From: Aliiglaciecola sp. 3_MG-2023 | GTDB lineage: Bacteria > Pseudomonadota > Gammaproteobacteria > Enterobacterales > Alteromonadaceae | DNA: 64,000 nucleotides | Direction of reading: 5' to 3' | Assembly: GCF_030548205.1 (NCBI RefSeq) | Contig: NZ_JAUORV010000007.1 | Coordinates: forward strand, 1-64,000 | Shown here: positions 8,145-17,350 of the stretch, piece by piece | Layout: each line of letters begins with the position of its first letter | Numbering within the stretch: position 1 is the stretch's first letter | Notes under the pieces: generated by a model | Databases searched by the model: none | Seen by the model: only the letters and a program-made list of their open reading frames with translations | What the model was told of the DNA's origin: nothing | Position numbers and translations under genes: made by a program

Positions 8145-10661
8145 ATGAAATATGGATTTAATTTAGCTTGGCGATTGTTCAAGCACGAAGCGAAACGAGG
8201 CGAACTCACTATTATATTGTTTGCCATTATTTTATCCGTGGCAGCGGTCTTGTCTCTTTCCTTATTTAGTGAACGGCTGCAAGGTGCATTAACCGCAAAA
8301 TCAGCTGAGTTTATTGCTGCCGATAGACTATTGGAGTCTGACAAACCGGTCGATCCTAGCTGGATTTCAAAAGCCAAAGAGATGGGGTTAGATACTACCC
8401 AACAAGTTTACGCCCGCTCTATGGTGTTTGGTAACGAACAAATGACCTTAACCAGTCTGCGAGCCGCTGATGATGGTTACCCTTTGAAAGGCCAATTAAA
8501 AACCTCAACAGAGGCTTTCGGCTTAGGCGAAGTGACCAAACAATTACCCGCTACAGGAGAAGTGTGGGCGGAGTCACTGTTGCTACAGAAACTAGCTTTA
8601 AAACTTGGAGACAAAATTGAAGTAGGAGATAAAGAATTTACTTTAACCCGGGTGATAACCGATGTTCCTGATTCTGGCTTTAGTGTGTTTGGCGGCAATC
8701 CCAAGGTGCTGATTGGCCTGCAAGACTTAGCCGCTACACATATTACCGGTCCCGGCAGTAGAGTAGACTACACCTACTTTTTTGTAGGTAACAGTGCTGA
8801 TTTAGATGATTATTATGATTGGTTACGCCCACAATTAAATCGCGAAATTCACTCTTGGCAATCGGTTGAGGATGATGACTCTCGATTGGGACGCTCTGTG
8901 GGCAGGGCCGAACAGTATTTTTTACTTGCTAGTTTGTTGGCAATTGTATTGGCTGCGGTATCGATTGCTGTTGCAGCACAGCGTTATAGCCAACGTCATT
9001 ACGATCCCGTGGCGATCATGAAAACCTTAGGGGCAAGTAAACAGTTAGTTCAACGCATCTACTTGTATCAAATATCCTTTATCACCCTGTTAGGGATTGT
9101 ATTAGGCTCTATCGCTGGCTTCATCATTCAGCAATTGGTGGTTTTAGCCATTGCCGATAAAGTCAATGTGTCTATTGATGTGTGGCATTGGCGACCTCTG
9201 ATCATTGCGGTCTTCACCGGCATGATCTGTGCGGTGTTATTCTCTCTTTATCCGTTATTAAAGTTATTTTCGGTACCTCCTCTGCGAGTCCTTAGACGGG
9301 ATTTAGGCGCGGGTATGAGTTCCCGTGTATTGCAGTTTGCTGCCACGGGCTCAGCCATTTTGTTGCTCATGTGGGCCTACAGCCAGAATTTACAAATTAG
9401 CTTAATTTTATTTGTGTCTGGTATCGTTTTAGTTTGTGCGTTGTTAGCTATCACGTATGGGCTTATTGCACTGGGTAGAAAGCTCGGGCAGGGCAAAATG
9501 GGAGCATGGCAACTAGCTTGGGCTCGAATCAAACGGCGAGCCATGGACAACAGTGTGCAGCTGATCAGCTTTTCCGTGACCATTATGTTGTTGCTTGTGG
9601 TTTTGGTTATGCGTAACGACATGGTGTCACAATGGCGGGACCAACTGCCCGAAGGCACTCCCAACTATTTCATGTCAAATATTACCGAGCAACAACGACC
9701 AGGTTTAGAACAACATTTTACTCAATTAGGTGTTGAAACTGATGTTTTTTATCCTGTTGTGCGGGCAAGATTTGTATCCATTAATGGCGAAAAAATACGT
9801 ACCGAAATTAGTAAAGAAGACGAAGAACAAAAAGACAGTGGGCGCAATGGCCTTGGTCGAGAAGCAAACCTAACTTGGAGTGACACACTTCAAAATGAGA
9901 ATGAAATTGTTGCTGGAAAGTGGTTAGATGAATGGCAAACAGGTGACGAATATGGGGTATCTGTTGAAGAACGATTGGCTGATAGGTTAAATATAAAACT
10001 AGATGACAAACTGACATTTAATATTGGTAGTGAAGTGGTGAGTGTAACTGTCACTAGCCTGCGCAGTGTAAACTGGCAAACCATGCAACCGAATTTCTTT
10101 TTTGTGTTGCAGCCAGAAGCGATGCAAGGATATCTACCTACCTACATCACCAGTTTTCACGTTCCTACCCAAGATAAAGCAAAAATTGCCCAACTGATGC
10201 AGCCATTTTCCAGCGTTACGCTATTTGATGTAGACGCGAGAATTAATCAATTAAGAGACATAGTCGATCAGGTGTCAGTGGCGGTTGAGTTTATTTTAGT
10301 CTTGGTGCTAATTGCGGGTTCCTTGGTCTTAATTGCACAAGTTCAGGCTAGCATGGATGAACGTCAACAAGAGTTGGCAATTTTACGTACCTTAGGGGCT
10401 AAGGGCAGCTTAATACGCGCCAGTGTGATTTACGAGTTTTTGATTATTGGCTCAGTGGCAGGTTTGATGGCAGCATTCGCTAATGAACTGACGCTTTATC
10501 TGTTGCAGTCACAAATATTTGAAATGCAGGGTAAATTACATTTTGAGTATTGGATTATTGCACCCCTTGTTGGAGCGGTCACAGTGGGATTGCTGGGTGC
10601 TGCAGGATGTTGGCGATTATTGGCATTGAATACCAGTCAGTTGTTGCGAAAAATGGTGTGA
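8145..10661 (+). CDS. ybbP: ABC transporter permease YbbP (FtsX/MacB-type)
   Basis: An 838-residue integral membrane protein with two FtsX-like permease modules. There is one N-terminal transmembrane helix, a large periplasmic loop, three helices around residues 255-370 (ALGASKQLVQRIYLYQ-like coupling segment), a middle pair of helices, a second periplasmic domain, and a final FtsX module at about 705-830 with AILRTLGAKGSLIRASV. Length is close to E. coli YbbP. With YbbA it probably forms a mechanotransmission-type exporter or lipid/lipoprotein handling system; the substrate is unestablished. A terminator follows the gene. Confidence 0.92.
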   Translation: MKYGFNLAWRLFKHEAKRGELTIILFAIILSVAAVLSLSLFSERLQGALTAKSAEFIAADRLLESDKPVDPSWISKAKEMGLDTTQQVYARSMVFGNEQMTLTSLRAADDGYPLKGQLKTSTEAFGLGEVTKQLPATGEVWAESLLLQKLALKLGDKIEVGDKEFTLTRVITDVPDSGFSVFGGNPKVLIGLQDLAATHITGPGSRVDYTYFFVGNSADLDDYYDWLRPQLNREIHSWQSVEDDDSRLGRSVGRAEQYFLLASLLAIVLAAVSIAVAAQRYSQRHYDPVAIMKTLGASKQLVQRIYLYQISFITLLGIVLGSIAGFIIQQLVVLAIADKVNVSIDVWHWRPLIIAVFTGMICAVLFSLYPLLKLFSVPPLRVLRRDLGAGMSSRVLQFAATGSAILLLMWAYSQNLQISLILFVSGIVLVCALLAITYGLIALGRKLGQGKMGAWQLAWARIKRRAMDNSVQLISFSVTIMLLLVVLVMRNDMVSQWRDQLPEGTPNYFMSNITEQQRPGLEQHFTQLGVETDVFYPVVRARFVSINGEKIRTEISKEDEEQKDSGRNGLGREANLTWSDTLQNENEIVAGKWLDEWQTGDEYGVSVEERLADRLNIKLDDKLTFNIGSEVVSVTVTSLRSVNWQTMQPNFFFVLQPEAMQGYLPTYITSFHVPTQDKAKIAQLMQPFSSVTLFDVDARINQLRDIVDQVSVAVEFILVLVLIAGSLVLIAQVQASMDERQQELAILRTLGAKGSLIRASVIYEFLIIGSVAGLMAAFANELTLYLLQSQIFEMQGKLHFEYWIIAPLVGAVTVGLLGAAGCWRLLALNTSQLLRKMV

Positions 10662-10684
10662 TAACCTCATCCTTTGCCGTTACT

Positions 10685-10712
10685 AAAAAAGGGCTTCTAT
10701 AGCCCTTTTTTA
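10685..10712. terminator. bidirectional rho-independent terminator
   Basis: AAAAAAGGGCT / AGCCCTTTTTT stem-loop with a short TCTAT loop. The A-run on one side and T-run on the other can serve both ybbP (+) and folX (-), whose 3' ends face each other here. Confidence 0.9.
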
Positions 10713-10742
10713 GTTATTTATTACCCAGTTGACCTTTGTTTT

Positions 10743-11108
10743 TTATTCTTTTGTGCAGGATAGACACAGGGAAACAGAGTCCGAAAAACGCAAGGCATGG
10801 GGCTTATCTACTTCCGCCTCGGCATAAATCACCCAAGGGTGCTCGGCGGCAATTTCAAGTACATCAGAGGTCAATTTTTCCAATAAAGAAAAGCGGTTGT
10901 CTTCAACCAATTTGATAATGCGTTTGGTGATGGTTTTATAATTTAACGCATCTTCCATATCATCTGAGCCAGTGGCTTGTTCGGCATTATAGTGAATCTT
11001 AACATTTACGATAACGTCTTGTTTGTTCACTATTTCGTCTTCATTAATACCAATATAAGTGCGTAACCTTAGGTTTTTAATTCTGATAGTGGCTGGATTC
11101 AGCTTCAT
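10743..11108 (-). CDS. folX: dihydroneopterin triphosphate 2'-epimerase FolX
   Basis: A 121-residue member of the FolB/FolX family. It matches FolX rather than FolB through [35 protein letters not shown] and [12 protein letters not shown]. FolX epimerises dihydroneopterin triphosphate to the monapterin form, leading to tetrahydromonapterin. It appears to be monocistronic, convergent with ybbP. Confidence 0.93.
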   Translation of the reverse strand: MKLNPATIRIKNLRLRTYIGINEDEIVNKQDVIVNVKIHYNAEQATGSDDMEDALNYKTITKRIIKLVEDNRFSLLEKLTSDVLEIAAEHPWVIYAEAEVDKPHALRFSDSVSLCLSCTKE

Positions 11109-11219
11109 TTATTGTTACTTCCTTTAAAATCGCGAAATGTTGTTTAATCGTTGTGTTTTCAATAAGGCTATTATCTGCTAGTTTGTCAGCCAACATCAAA
11201 TAATCCAATGTGAATCTGT

Positions 11220-12293
11220 ATGGAAACTAAGTCGCCCACTGCGATTAAAGCAATATTAGTATTAGCCTGTGTTGTCATTATTTTAGCGGGAATTAAATCC
11301 GCCAGTACAATCGTAGTGCCTTTTTTGTTATCAATTTTTATTGCTATGGCATGTCATCCAATCATCCATTGGGCATCTAAATATAGGGTGCCTCGTTGGT
11401 TGTCAGTCATACTAGTGATACTGCTCATTGTTATTTTTGGATTTATGTTAGCAGGTTTAGTGGGTAACTCCATGGCTGAATTTCGAGAAAACATTCCCCA
11501 ATACAAACAACAATTAAGTGATGAGTTAGTTTGGGTTACGAGTAAGCTTGAGAGTCTTTTCAGTATAGAGGTCAATAGTGACTTGTTGGTTTCTTACTTA
11601 GATCCAGGAATAGCCATGAGTATGGCAACCAATATACTGACCAGCTTTGGAAGTGTATTGACTAATTTTTTACTGATCATACTTACTGTTGTGTTTATGT
11701 TATTCGAAGCCGATTCTGTACCTAAGAAAGTACATATTGCCCTTGATGATCCTTCTATGAAAATTCAACAAATCGATAAATTTTTAGTTTCGGTTAAGAA
11801 TTACTTGGTGATCAAAACCATTGTGAGTATCGGTACAGGAACCGTTATTGGCATTTGGTTATATTTCTTAGGGCTTGATCACTTTATGTTGTGGGCAGTG
11901 TTGGCGTTTCTATTAAACTACATTCCAAACATCGGATCTATTATTGCGGCTGTACCTGCAGTGCTGCTCGCATTTGTACAATTAGGTCCTGGGGTGGCGG
12001 GACTCACTGCCATTGGCTATGTGGTTACCAATACTGTGATGGGGAATGTGGTTGAGCCAAGATTTCTAGGTAGAGGCTTAGGATTATCAACCTTAGTGGT
12101 GTTTTTATCATTAATTTTCTGGGGCTGGTTATTAGGCACTGTGGGGATGCTGTTATCTGTGCCCTTAACCATGATCGTAAAAATAGCGTTAGAGTCTAAT
12201 GAAGACAGTCGTTGGATTGCCATTTTACTCGATAGTGAAGATATTCCCGAAGAACAACAAGAATCCGAAGAGCTTAATCAGGCACCTGAGTAA
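11220..12293 (+). CDS. AI-2E family transporter / PerM-like permease
   Basis: A 357-residue membrane protein with about eight hydrophobic segments in the AI-2E/PerM arrangement: two helices, a cytoplasmic or periplasmic stretch (residues 90-140), a central pair, and the conserved C-terminal half with LLNYIPNIGSIIAAVPAVLLAF and GNVVEPRFLGRGLGLSTLVVFLSLIFWGWL. Family members include TqsA (AI-2 exporter) and possible Na+/H+ antiporters, so substrate cannot be assigned. The tail is very acidic and Gln/Glu-rich. Its last 20 bp overlap, tail to tail, the 3' end of the sensor kinase gene. Confidence 0.85.
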   Translation: METKSPTAIKAILVLACVVIILAGIKSASTIVVPFLLSIFIAMACHPIIHWASKYRVPRWLSVILVILLIVIFGFMLAGLVGNSMAEFRENIPQYKQQLSDELVWVTSKLESLFSIEVNSDLLVSYLDPGIAMSMATNILTSFGSVLTNFLLIILTVVFMLFEADSVPKKVHIALDDPSMKIQQIDKFLVSVKNYLVIKTIVSIGTGTVIGIWLYFLGLDHFMLWAVLAFLLNYIPNIGSIIAAVPAVLLAFVQLGPGVAGLTAIGYVVTNTVMGNVVEPRFLGRGLGLSTLVVFLSLIFWGWLLGTVGMLLSVPLTMIVKIALESNEDSRWIAILLDSEDIPEEQQESEELNQAPE

Positions 12294-13599
12294 AGGTCAT
12301 TTCAATTCTGGCTCCACCTAGAGTGGAGTTAGTAATTTCCATTTTTCCATGGTAGGCAGAGATTAAATCGGTTACCACAGCCATACCAATACCTTGTCCT
12401 TCTTGATAGCTGTCTAATCGTTTTCCTCGATGTAGAAGCGCTTGCCGGTGTTGCGGTTCAATTCCCTTACCGTCATCTTCAACCGTTATACGCAATAGTT
12501 TATTAGTGTGTTGTGCAGAGACAATCACTTTTGACTTTGCCGCTTTGCAGGCGTTATCCATTAAATTCCCAAGTAATTCCAGTAAATCCGTTTGATCGCC
12601 TCTAAATAGGCAATTTTCTGCTATCTGCGTACTAATTGTTAAACCCTTGTCAGCGTGGACTTTATTCATAGCAGCCTGCAATTTTTGTACAATCACTGAC
12701 ACTGAAACGGCTTGTTCCCAACCACTGCCAGCTCCGGCGACGGCACGTTTTAATTGGCGTTGAATGATATTATCTATTTGCGATAAAGGTTCACGGGCGG
12801 ATGAGGGTAAATTAGGATTACCTGTTAGCACTGCTAGAGGAGTCTTTAAGCTATGAGCCAGATCACTAAGACTATTTTTATAGCGACTGCGCTGTTGCTG
12901 TTCGGTGTCGAGTAAATGGTTGATACTGCTCTTTAATTTTTCCAACTCAGGAGGATAGGTTTGTTGTAAGCGTTCAATATCACCTTCTTCGGTCTTTTTA
13001 ATTTGTCGAATGAGCGCATTGATTGGACTTAACGCCATATTTAAACTGGCTATGAGTACAATTAACAATAGTAGCGCTAAAAAGCCAAGCCAATACCAAA
13101 GGGTATTTGAAAAGGTATCTCGTTCTTTTTCAAACGTGAGTTGATCTTGCACGATAAAAAAACTGACTGGAACATAATCAATATCGCCTTCAAATTCAGC
13201 AGTATAGGAATACAGAAAATAATCGGAGTGCAAGCTAAATTCGGTTAAAAATATTTCTTTACCAATAATGGGCGCATCTAACTTGGGTTGTTCAGACCAG
13301 TTTAAAGTGGATAACGATTGCCACACAATGTCATTGTTTATTTTGATAAATGCGTACAATCCAGAGCCAGGAATGTTGAGTTTGTCATTGAAGAGTTGTT
13401 CTGGCATTTCCGGTTCACCTTCGACCATTTCGAACTCAGAAATAAGGGTGAGGCTTTGGACACGCAGTTGTTCAAGCATGGATTGGCTAAGACTATCCGT
13501 ATAGGCTTGTTCTAACGTCATTGCGCCTAAGGGAATAAAAAGTAGCAGTGCCAACAGGGCTGCAGCAAAACTTCTTAGGCGCAGAGATAACTTTATCAT
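12274..13599 (-). CDS. PhoQ-like sensor histidine kinase
   Basis: A 441-residue kinase with an N-terminal transmembrane helix (10-27), a periplasmic sensor of about 130 residues, and a second helix at about 165-190. A HAMP-like linker follows, then the phosphoacceptor box LAHSLKTPLAVL, an N box NLMDNACKAAK, and G boxes DDGKGI and GQGIGMAVV. The HSLKTPL box is typical of PhoQ kinases. It overlaps the response regulator stop by 4 bp. The periplasmic domain is acidic, compatible with divalent cation or peptide sensing, but the ligand is not known. Confidence 0.9.
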   Translation of the reverse strand: MIKLSLRLRSFAAALLALLLFIPLGAMTLEQAYTDSLSQSMLEQLRVQSLTLISEFEMVEGEPEMPEQLFNDKLNIPGSGLYAFIKINNDIVWQSLSTLNWSEQPKLDAPIIGKEIFLTEFSLHSDYFLYSYTAEFEGDIDYVPVSFFIVQDQLTFEKERDTFSNTLWYWLGFLALLLLIVLIASLNMALSPINALIRQIKKTEEGDIERLQQTYPPELEKLKSSINHLLDTEQQQRSRYKNSLSDLAHSLKTPLAVLTGNPNLPSSAREPLSQIDNIIQRQLKRAVAGAGSGWEQAVSVSVIVQKLQAAMNKVHADKGLTISTQIAENCLFRGDQTDLLELLGNLMDNACKAAKSKVIVSAQHTNKLLRITVEDDGKGIEPQHRQALLHRGKRLDSYQEGQGIGMAVVTDLISAYHGKMEITNSTLGGARIEMTFTQVPD

Positions 13600-14270
13600 A
13601 ACTCTCGATTAATTCGGTAGCCACGTCCCCGTAAAGTCTCTATGGGTTTGTATTGATTTTGTGGATCTAGTTTTTTACGTAATCGACCAACAAATACTTC
13701 AATGACATTGCTGTCTAAATCAAAATCCTGATCATAAATATGTTCGGTCAATTCAGTTTTAGACACCACTTTTTGCGGATTGAGAAAAAGGTACTCCAAA
13801 ACCTTATATTCGTAGGCCGTTAGCTCCAGAGATTGGCCGTCAACCATCACTTCTTCGGCCGTTGTATCCAAGCTTATAGGGCCTTTTTCTATTAACGGAT
13901 TGGCCTGGCCAGATGAGCGACGAATAAGGGCTTTTGCTCTGGCCAAGAGTTCTTCGTTATGAAACGGCTTGGTGAGATAATCATCGGCGCCAGCGTCAAG
14001 GCCTTCTACTTTTTCTTGCCACCGATCCCGTGCAGTTAAAATAAGAATTGGGCAAATCACATTGTTCTTTCTGGCATTTTTTATGACATCAAAACCATCT
14101 ATGACGGGTAGTCCAATATCCACAATAGCAAGGTCATAAGGGTGCTCGGCCAGTAAATAACTGGCTTTAGCGCCATCATCGGCTAAATCGACGCTATAGC
14201 CATGCTGTTGCAGTAACTGATCTAATTGAGTTAACAGCCTACTATCGTCTTCAACTACAAGAATACGCAT
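13596..14270 (-). CDS. OmpR/PhoP-type response regulator
   Basis: A 224-residue regulator. The receiver domain has the acidic pair EDD (7-9), phosphoacceptor Asp51 (IVDIGLP) and Lys in TKPF. A C-terminal winged helix ends in LRGRGYRINREL. The VFVGRLRKKLDP and ETLRGRGYR motifs are typical of PhoP-like OmpR regulators. It is translationally coupled to the kinase downstream, and its start overlaps the stop of the PepSY gene (TAATG). The order PepSY-regulator-kinase suggests the PepSY protein is part of the same signalling unit. Confidence 0.92.
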   Translation of the reverse strand: MRILVVEDDSRLLTQLDQLLQQHGYSVDLADDGAKASYLLAEHPYDLAIVDIGLPVIDGFDVIKNARKNNVICPILILTARDRWQEKVEGLDAGADDYLTKPFHNEELLARAKALIRRSSGQANPLIEKGPISLDTTAEEVMVDGQSLELTAYEYKVLEYLFLNPQKVVSKTELTEHIYDQDFDLDSNVIEVFVGRLRKKLDPQNQYKPIETLRGRGYRINREL

Positions 14271-14548
14271 TATTTATCTCTACTACGTTGTTTGGTTATT
14301 TTACCTGAGCGTTTATCGACATCGACAGTGACGACCCGTCCGGTTTTTTGTAACACCTTTACCTTGTAGGTATTTTTGCTTTGGTTAACACGCAATACGC
14401 GGCCTCTAACCTTTTGCAACACTTTTTCTGCGGCTTGGGCTTTATCAATGCTGCTGTTTGATTTTTCTTGAGCTGACACTTGCCCGCCGAAACTAAGGGC
14501 AAATGCCATCAACAAGAAAATCACGTTACGTCTAATGAGCACAATCAA
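14270..14548 (-). CDS. PepSY-domain small exported protein
   Basis: A 92-residue protein with a signal peptide (VIFLLMAFALSFGGQVSA). A short PepSY-like repeat follows: AAEKVLQKVRGRVLRVNQSK, then YKVKVLQKTGRVVTVDVDKRSGKI. PepSY proteins near PhoPQ-like systems are thought to modulate periplasmic sensing. The start is TTG at 14548 or GTG at 14542; an AGGA site seven bases before the TTG favours the former. It heads the kinase/regulator operon. The basic C-terminus is unusual for a periplasmic protein. Confidence 0.78.
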   Translation of the reverse strand: MIVLIRRNVIFLLMAFALSFGGQVSAQEKSNSSIDKAQAAEKVLQKVRGRVLRVNQSKNTYKVKVLQKTGRVVTVDVDKRSGKITKQRSRDK

Positions 14549-14591
14549 AATGGGTTCCTGACTCGTTGGCGTTTAGTTAATGACAAAAAGT

Positions 14592-15101
14592 TTAATGTCT
14601 TTTCGGTGAAACCGTAACCCTGACTTTCACTGTATCACCTGGATGCGAACGCATAAAGGTCTCATAGGCTGCACCTCGATAACGATATTTTACGTCATAA
14701 CCTTTGATTTTTCTTACTTTTTTTGAGGTTTGGTAAACTGTCTCACAGTGTTGAGTAACAGAGGTAGAGTACTGGGGCCCTTGGGCATGATTTCCAATTG
14801 CACCGCCTATCACAGCCCCTGCAATAGTGCTGCTTCGATTGTCGCCAATTACATTGCCGATAACGCCTCCAATCACCGCTCCTGCGACAGTTGAGTGAAC
14901 ACGTTGATGATTATTGTTGTTGTATCTAACCGTGCGTTTAACAGGATAGCATTGCTGCACAGGTTGTTTAACCGACGTGTATTGATAAACAGGGTTAACC
15001 TTAACGACTTTTGCATAGTCATAGCGACTATCGGCTAACGCTTGGGTAGCAGTAAAACCAAACAATAGAGTGGCAATTGAAATGCTTTTTAAATTTAACA
15101 T
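14592..15101 (-). CDS. glycine-zipper 2TM domain envelope protein
   Basis: A 169-residue protein with a signal peptide (cleavage near QALA) and a Tyr/Val-rich region. The glycine zipper occurs in two tandem copies (AGAVIGGVIGNVIGD and AGAVIGGAIGN), and a C-terminal Lys/Arg/Tyr-rich part follows. This is the Rickettsia 17-kDa-antigen-like zipper found in outer-membrane-associated proteins such as SlyB. The AAAGGAGAG site is strong. It may be an envelope-stress target of the adjacent two-component system; that link is inference from position only. Confidence 0.82.
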   Translation of the reverse strand: MLNLKSISIATLLFGFTATQALADSRYDYAKVVKVNPVYQYTSVKQPVQQCYPVKRTVRYNNNNHQRVHSTVAGAVIGGVIGNVIGDNRSSTIAGAVIGGAIGNHAQGPQYSTSVTQHCETVYQTSKKVRKIKGYDVKYRYRGAAYETFMRSHPGDTVKVRVTVSPKRH

Positions 15102-15195
15102 TAGGTCTCTCCTTTAAAATCTTAGGTTCATAATAGGAGAGGCTAACTGAACTATAACTGAACTAATCCTTATCCTTAAGTTAAGTTTTGTGGTT

Positions 15196-15654
15196 TTACA
15201 CTGACTGACTATTGCCTTTTTGTAGGGGATTCACGCAAGTAGCTGAAATCGTGCTGCTTCTGTTGTTGGTATAAATGTGAATTTCTAAATCCATATTTCT
15301 TAACTTGTACCACAGTTCTAGCTTGTCCGCACTTGGGCAAATAATTTGTTGTAGATACTGTTGTTGCACGTTTTTGGCTAAATCGAGTTTTTGTGGAATT
15401 TTAATGAACGCTCTTACTTCACCAAAAGAGGTATTCGATCCCTGATAGTGCCAATCTCCCAAATGTAATGCTGAGTAGAAGGTTCGGTCCACGGTTTCCA
15501 GTGTTTGTGGATCTGCTTGATAGCTGTCTTTATCGGCAAATCGTACAATTTTCATGGAGAAAAGTTGGTTACAAGCAGAAATACTCAAGAGGATCACACA
15601 CAGTAACGCAGCTCGTTTAACTAATTTAAGTGTAAATTTACCTGTTTGTTTCAT
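15196..15654 (-). CDS. hypothetical lipoprotein
   Basis: A 152-residue protein with a basic N-terminus, a hydrophobic segment and the lipobox SISAC (Cys28). The mature part has no family I recognise; it contains two further Cys (ICPS and ATCV) that could form a disulphide. Probably anchored in the envelope facing the periplasm. It is separated by about 90 bp from the glycine-zipper gene. Confidence 0.6.
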   Translation of the reverse strand: MKQTGKFTLKLVKRAALLCVILLSISACNQLFSMKIVRFADKDSYQADPQTLETVDRTFYSALHLGDWHYQGSNTSFGEVRAFIKIPQKLDLAKNVQQQYLQQIICPSADKLELWYKLRNMDLEIHIYTNNRSSTISATCVNPLQKGNSQSV

Positions 15655-15785
15655 TAACCAAGCCCCCGTTGTTACACAGGATATCGGCGTCGATATAAAA
15701 ACCTTGAATGGGGTGAGAGGCTAAGTAATTGCTTTGTGTATATTAACCTAGGGTTAGCTATGTAGGAGAGACTGACACTTGAGGC

Positions 15786-16208
15786 TTAATCGAAGTTGAC
15801 CTTTTTTCGCAAAGATTTGGTTTTTCCTGCTTTTTTCTTGCTTTCTACCCGTCTAATTTGTGATGACTTGGTGGGTTTAGTGGCGCGTCTAGGTTTAGGT
15901 TTTTCACCGGCTTTCTTAATAATTTCAATTAAACGGGTAATGGCGTCTTCGCGGTTTTGCTCTTGAGTACGGTAATTTTGCGCCTTTATTACTAGAATGC
16001 CGTCGTTGGTAATACGGCTGTCATTGCTGTTGAGTAAACTTGTTTTGTAGAACTCTGGCAATGTAGAGGCGTTAACGTCAAAACGTAAATGAATTGCACT
16101 GGAGACCTTATTGACGTTTTGGCCGCCAGCACCTTGGGCACGAATAGCACTCATTTCAAACTGATCGTCAGATATGCTCAGATGTTCTGTAATGTCGATT
16201 CGTGCCAT
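15786..16208 (-). CDS. arfB: alternative ribosome-rescue factor ArfB
   Basis: A 140-residue codon-independent peptidyl-tRNA hydrolase that releases stalled ribosomes. It has the catalytic GGQ at 28-30 in RAQGAGGQNVNKVSSAIHLRF, and the basic C-terminal tail (KPKPRRATKPTKSSQIRR, then KKKAGKTKSLRKK) that enters the empty mRNA channel. Length equals that of E. coli YaeJ/ArfB. It lies 10 bp after yciI, probably as the distal gene of the trp transcript or of a yciI-arfB unit. Confidence 0.95.
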   Translation of the reverse strand: MARIDITEHLSISDDQFEMSAIRAQGAGGQNVNKVSSAIHLRFDVNASTLPEFYKTSLLNSNDSRITNDGILVIKAQNYRTQEQNREDAITRLIEIIKKAGEKPKPRRATKPTKSSQIRRVESKKKAGKTKSLRKKVNFD

Positions 16209-16218
16209 GCTTTTTTAC

Positions 16219-16518
16219 CTAGGGTAATGTTTGTGAAAACGGTTTAACCACCACATTTTTAAACACGCCAGCGCCAATGTAGGGGTCTGTATCTGCCCAT
16301 TGCTGGGCCGCGTCTAAACTATCAAATTCAGCGATGATCACGGAACCTGTGAATCCAGCTTCCCCTGGAGTCGGGCTATCTATGGCAGGGCAAGGACCTG
16401 CAACCACTAAACGGCCTTGTTGTTTAAGGGATTCTAGTCTTTCTAAATGGGCCGGGCGGACGCTTAGTCTAAGGGGCAAACTATTGGCTACGTCTTCTGC
16501 GTAAATCACATACAACAT
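16219..16518 (-). CDS. yciI: YciI family protein
   Basis: A 99-residue YciI-like protein with a ferredoxin-like fold. It has the N-terminal LYVIYAED, the central conserved [20 protein letters not shown] block carrying the Arg and His residues of the family, and [23 protein letters not shown]. coli yciI lies in the same general trp neighbourhood. Its activity in E. coli is not known. It starts 25 bp after trpA. Confidence 0.93.
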   Translation of the reverse strand: MLYVIYAEDVANSLPLRLSVRPAHLERLESLKQQGRLVVAGPCPAIDSPTPGEAGFTGSVIIAEFDSLDAAQQWADTDPYIGAGVFKNVVVKPFSQTLP

Positions 16519-16543
16519 TGAATTATCCTTCTTATCAAATCTG

Positions 16544-17350
16544 TTATTTATGGGTAGCGGCTTTCATGTCAGCAACAAAGCTAGCAAGTTGTTCTAGCAT
16601 TTTACTCGGGTTTTCGAGATTTTGTTCGATTATATTCACTGTGGCCGAACCCGAAATAGCACCGGCAGCACCCGCGGCAATGGCCTCTGAAACCTGTTCA
16701 GGTTTGGATATGCCAAAGCCCAATAAAGGCGGTGCAACTTGGTATTGGGTCAGCTTAGCGATTAATTCATCGGCTGGGATTGTGGCTGCAGTCTCTGCAC
16801 CTGTCACACCGGCTCTGCCGAGTAGATAAGTGTAACCTGAGGACTTTTGACCAATCTCAGCTAAGGTTTCATCACTGGCGTTTGGCGGTGCTATTAGTAT
16901 CTGATCAATATTATTACCCTTAGCGATGTCTATAAATCGTTGAGCTTCACGAAGGGGAACATCCGCGATAAGAATGGAATCAACACCAGCAGCGTTTGCG
17001 GCTTGATAAAATTCAGACAAGCCTTTTTTGATGACCAGGTTGCTATATAACAAAAGCCCAATGGGAACATCCGGAAATAGCTCGCGAATTTGTTTAATCA
17101 CAGCAAAACAATCTGATGGCGTAATTTTATTATTCAGGGCGCGAATACTGGCTTTTTGAATCGTTGGACCATCGGCGATAGGATCAGAATAAGGAATTCC
17201 TAGTTCCAGGGCATCAGCACCACTTTCTACTAATGTTTTTATGATATTAAACGACGTTTCTTTGTCTGGATCACCAAGCATGACGAAGGGCACAAAGGCA
17301 CCTTGATTATCTTTGTTTAGGCGTTCAAACATGTTGTTATAACGGCTCAT
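16544..17350 (-). CDS. trpA: tryptophan synthase alpha subunit
   Basis: A 268-residue TIM barrel that splits indole-3-glycerol phosphate into indole and glyceraldehyde 3-phosphate. Catalytic Glu49 and Asp60 lie in [15 protein letters not shown] at their usual numbers, and the phosphate-binding ends [10 protein letters not shown] and FGISKPEQV are present. It overlaps trpB by 4 bp, matching the one-to-one alpha-beta complex. Last biosynthetic gene of the trp operon. Confidence 0.98.
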   Translation of the reverse strand: MSRYNNMFERLNKDNQGAFVPFVMLGDPDKETSFNIIKTLVESGADALELGIPYSDPIADGPTIQKASIRALNNKITPSDCFAVIKQIRELFPDVPIGLLLYSNLVIKKGLSEFYQAANAAGVDSILIADVPLREAQRFIDIAKGNNIDQILIAPPNASDETLAEIGQKSSGYTYLLGRAGVTGAETAATIPADELIAKLTQYQVAPPLLGFGISKPEQVSEAIAAGAAGAISGSATVNIIEQNLENPSKMLEQLASFVADMKAATHK

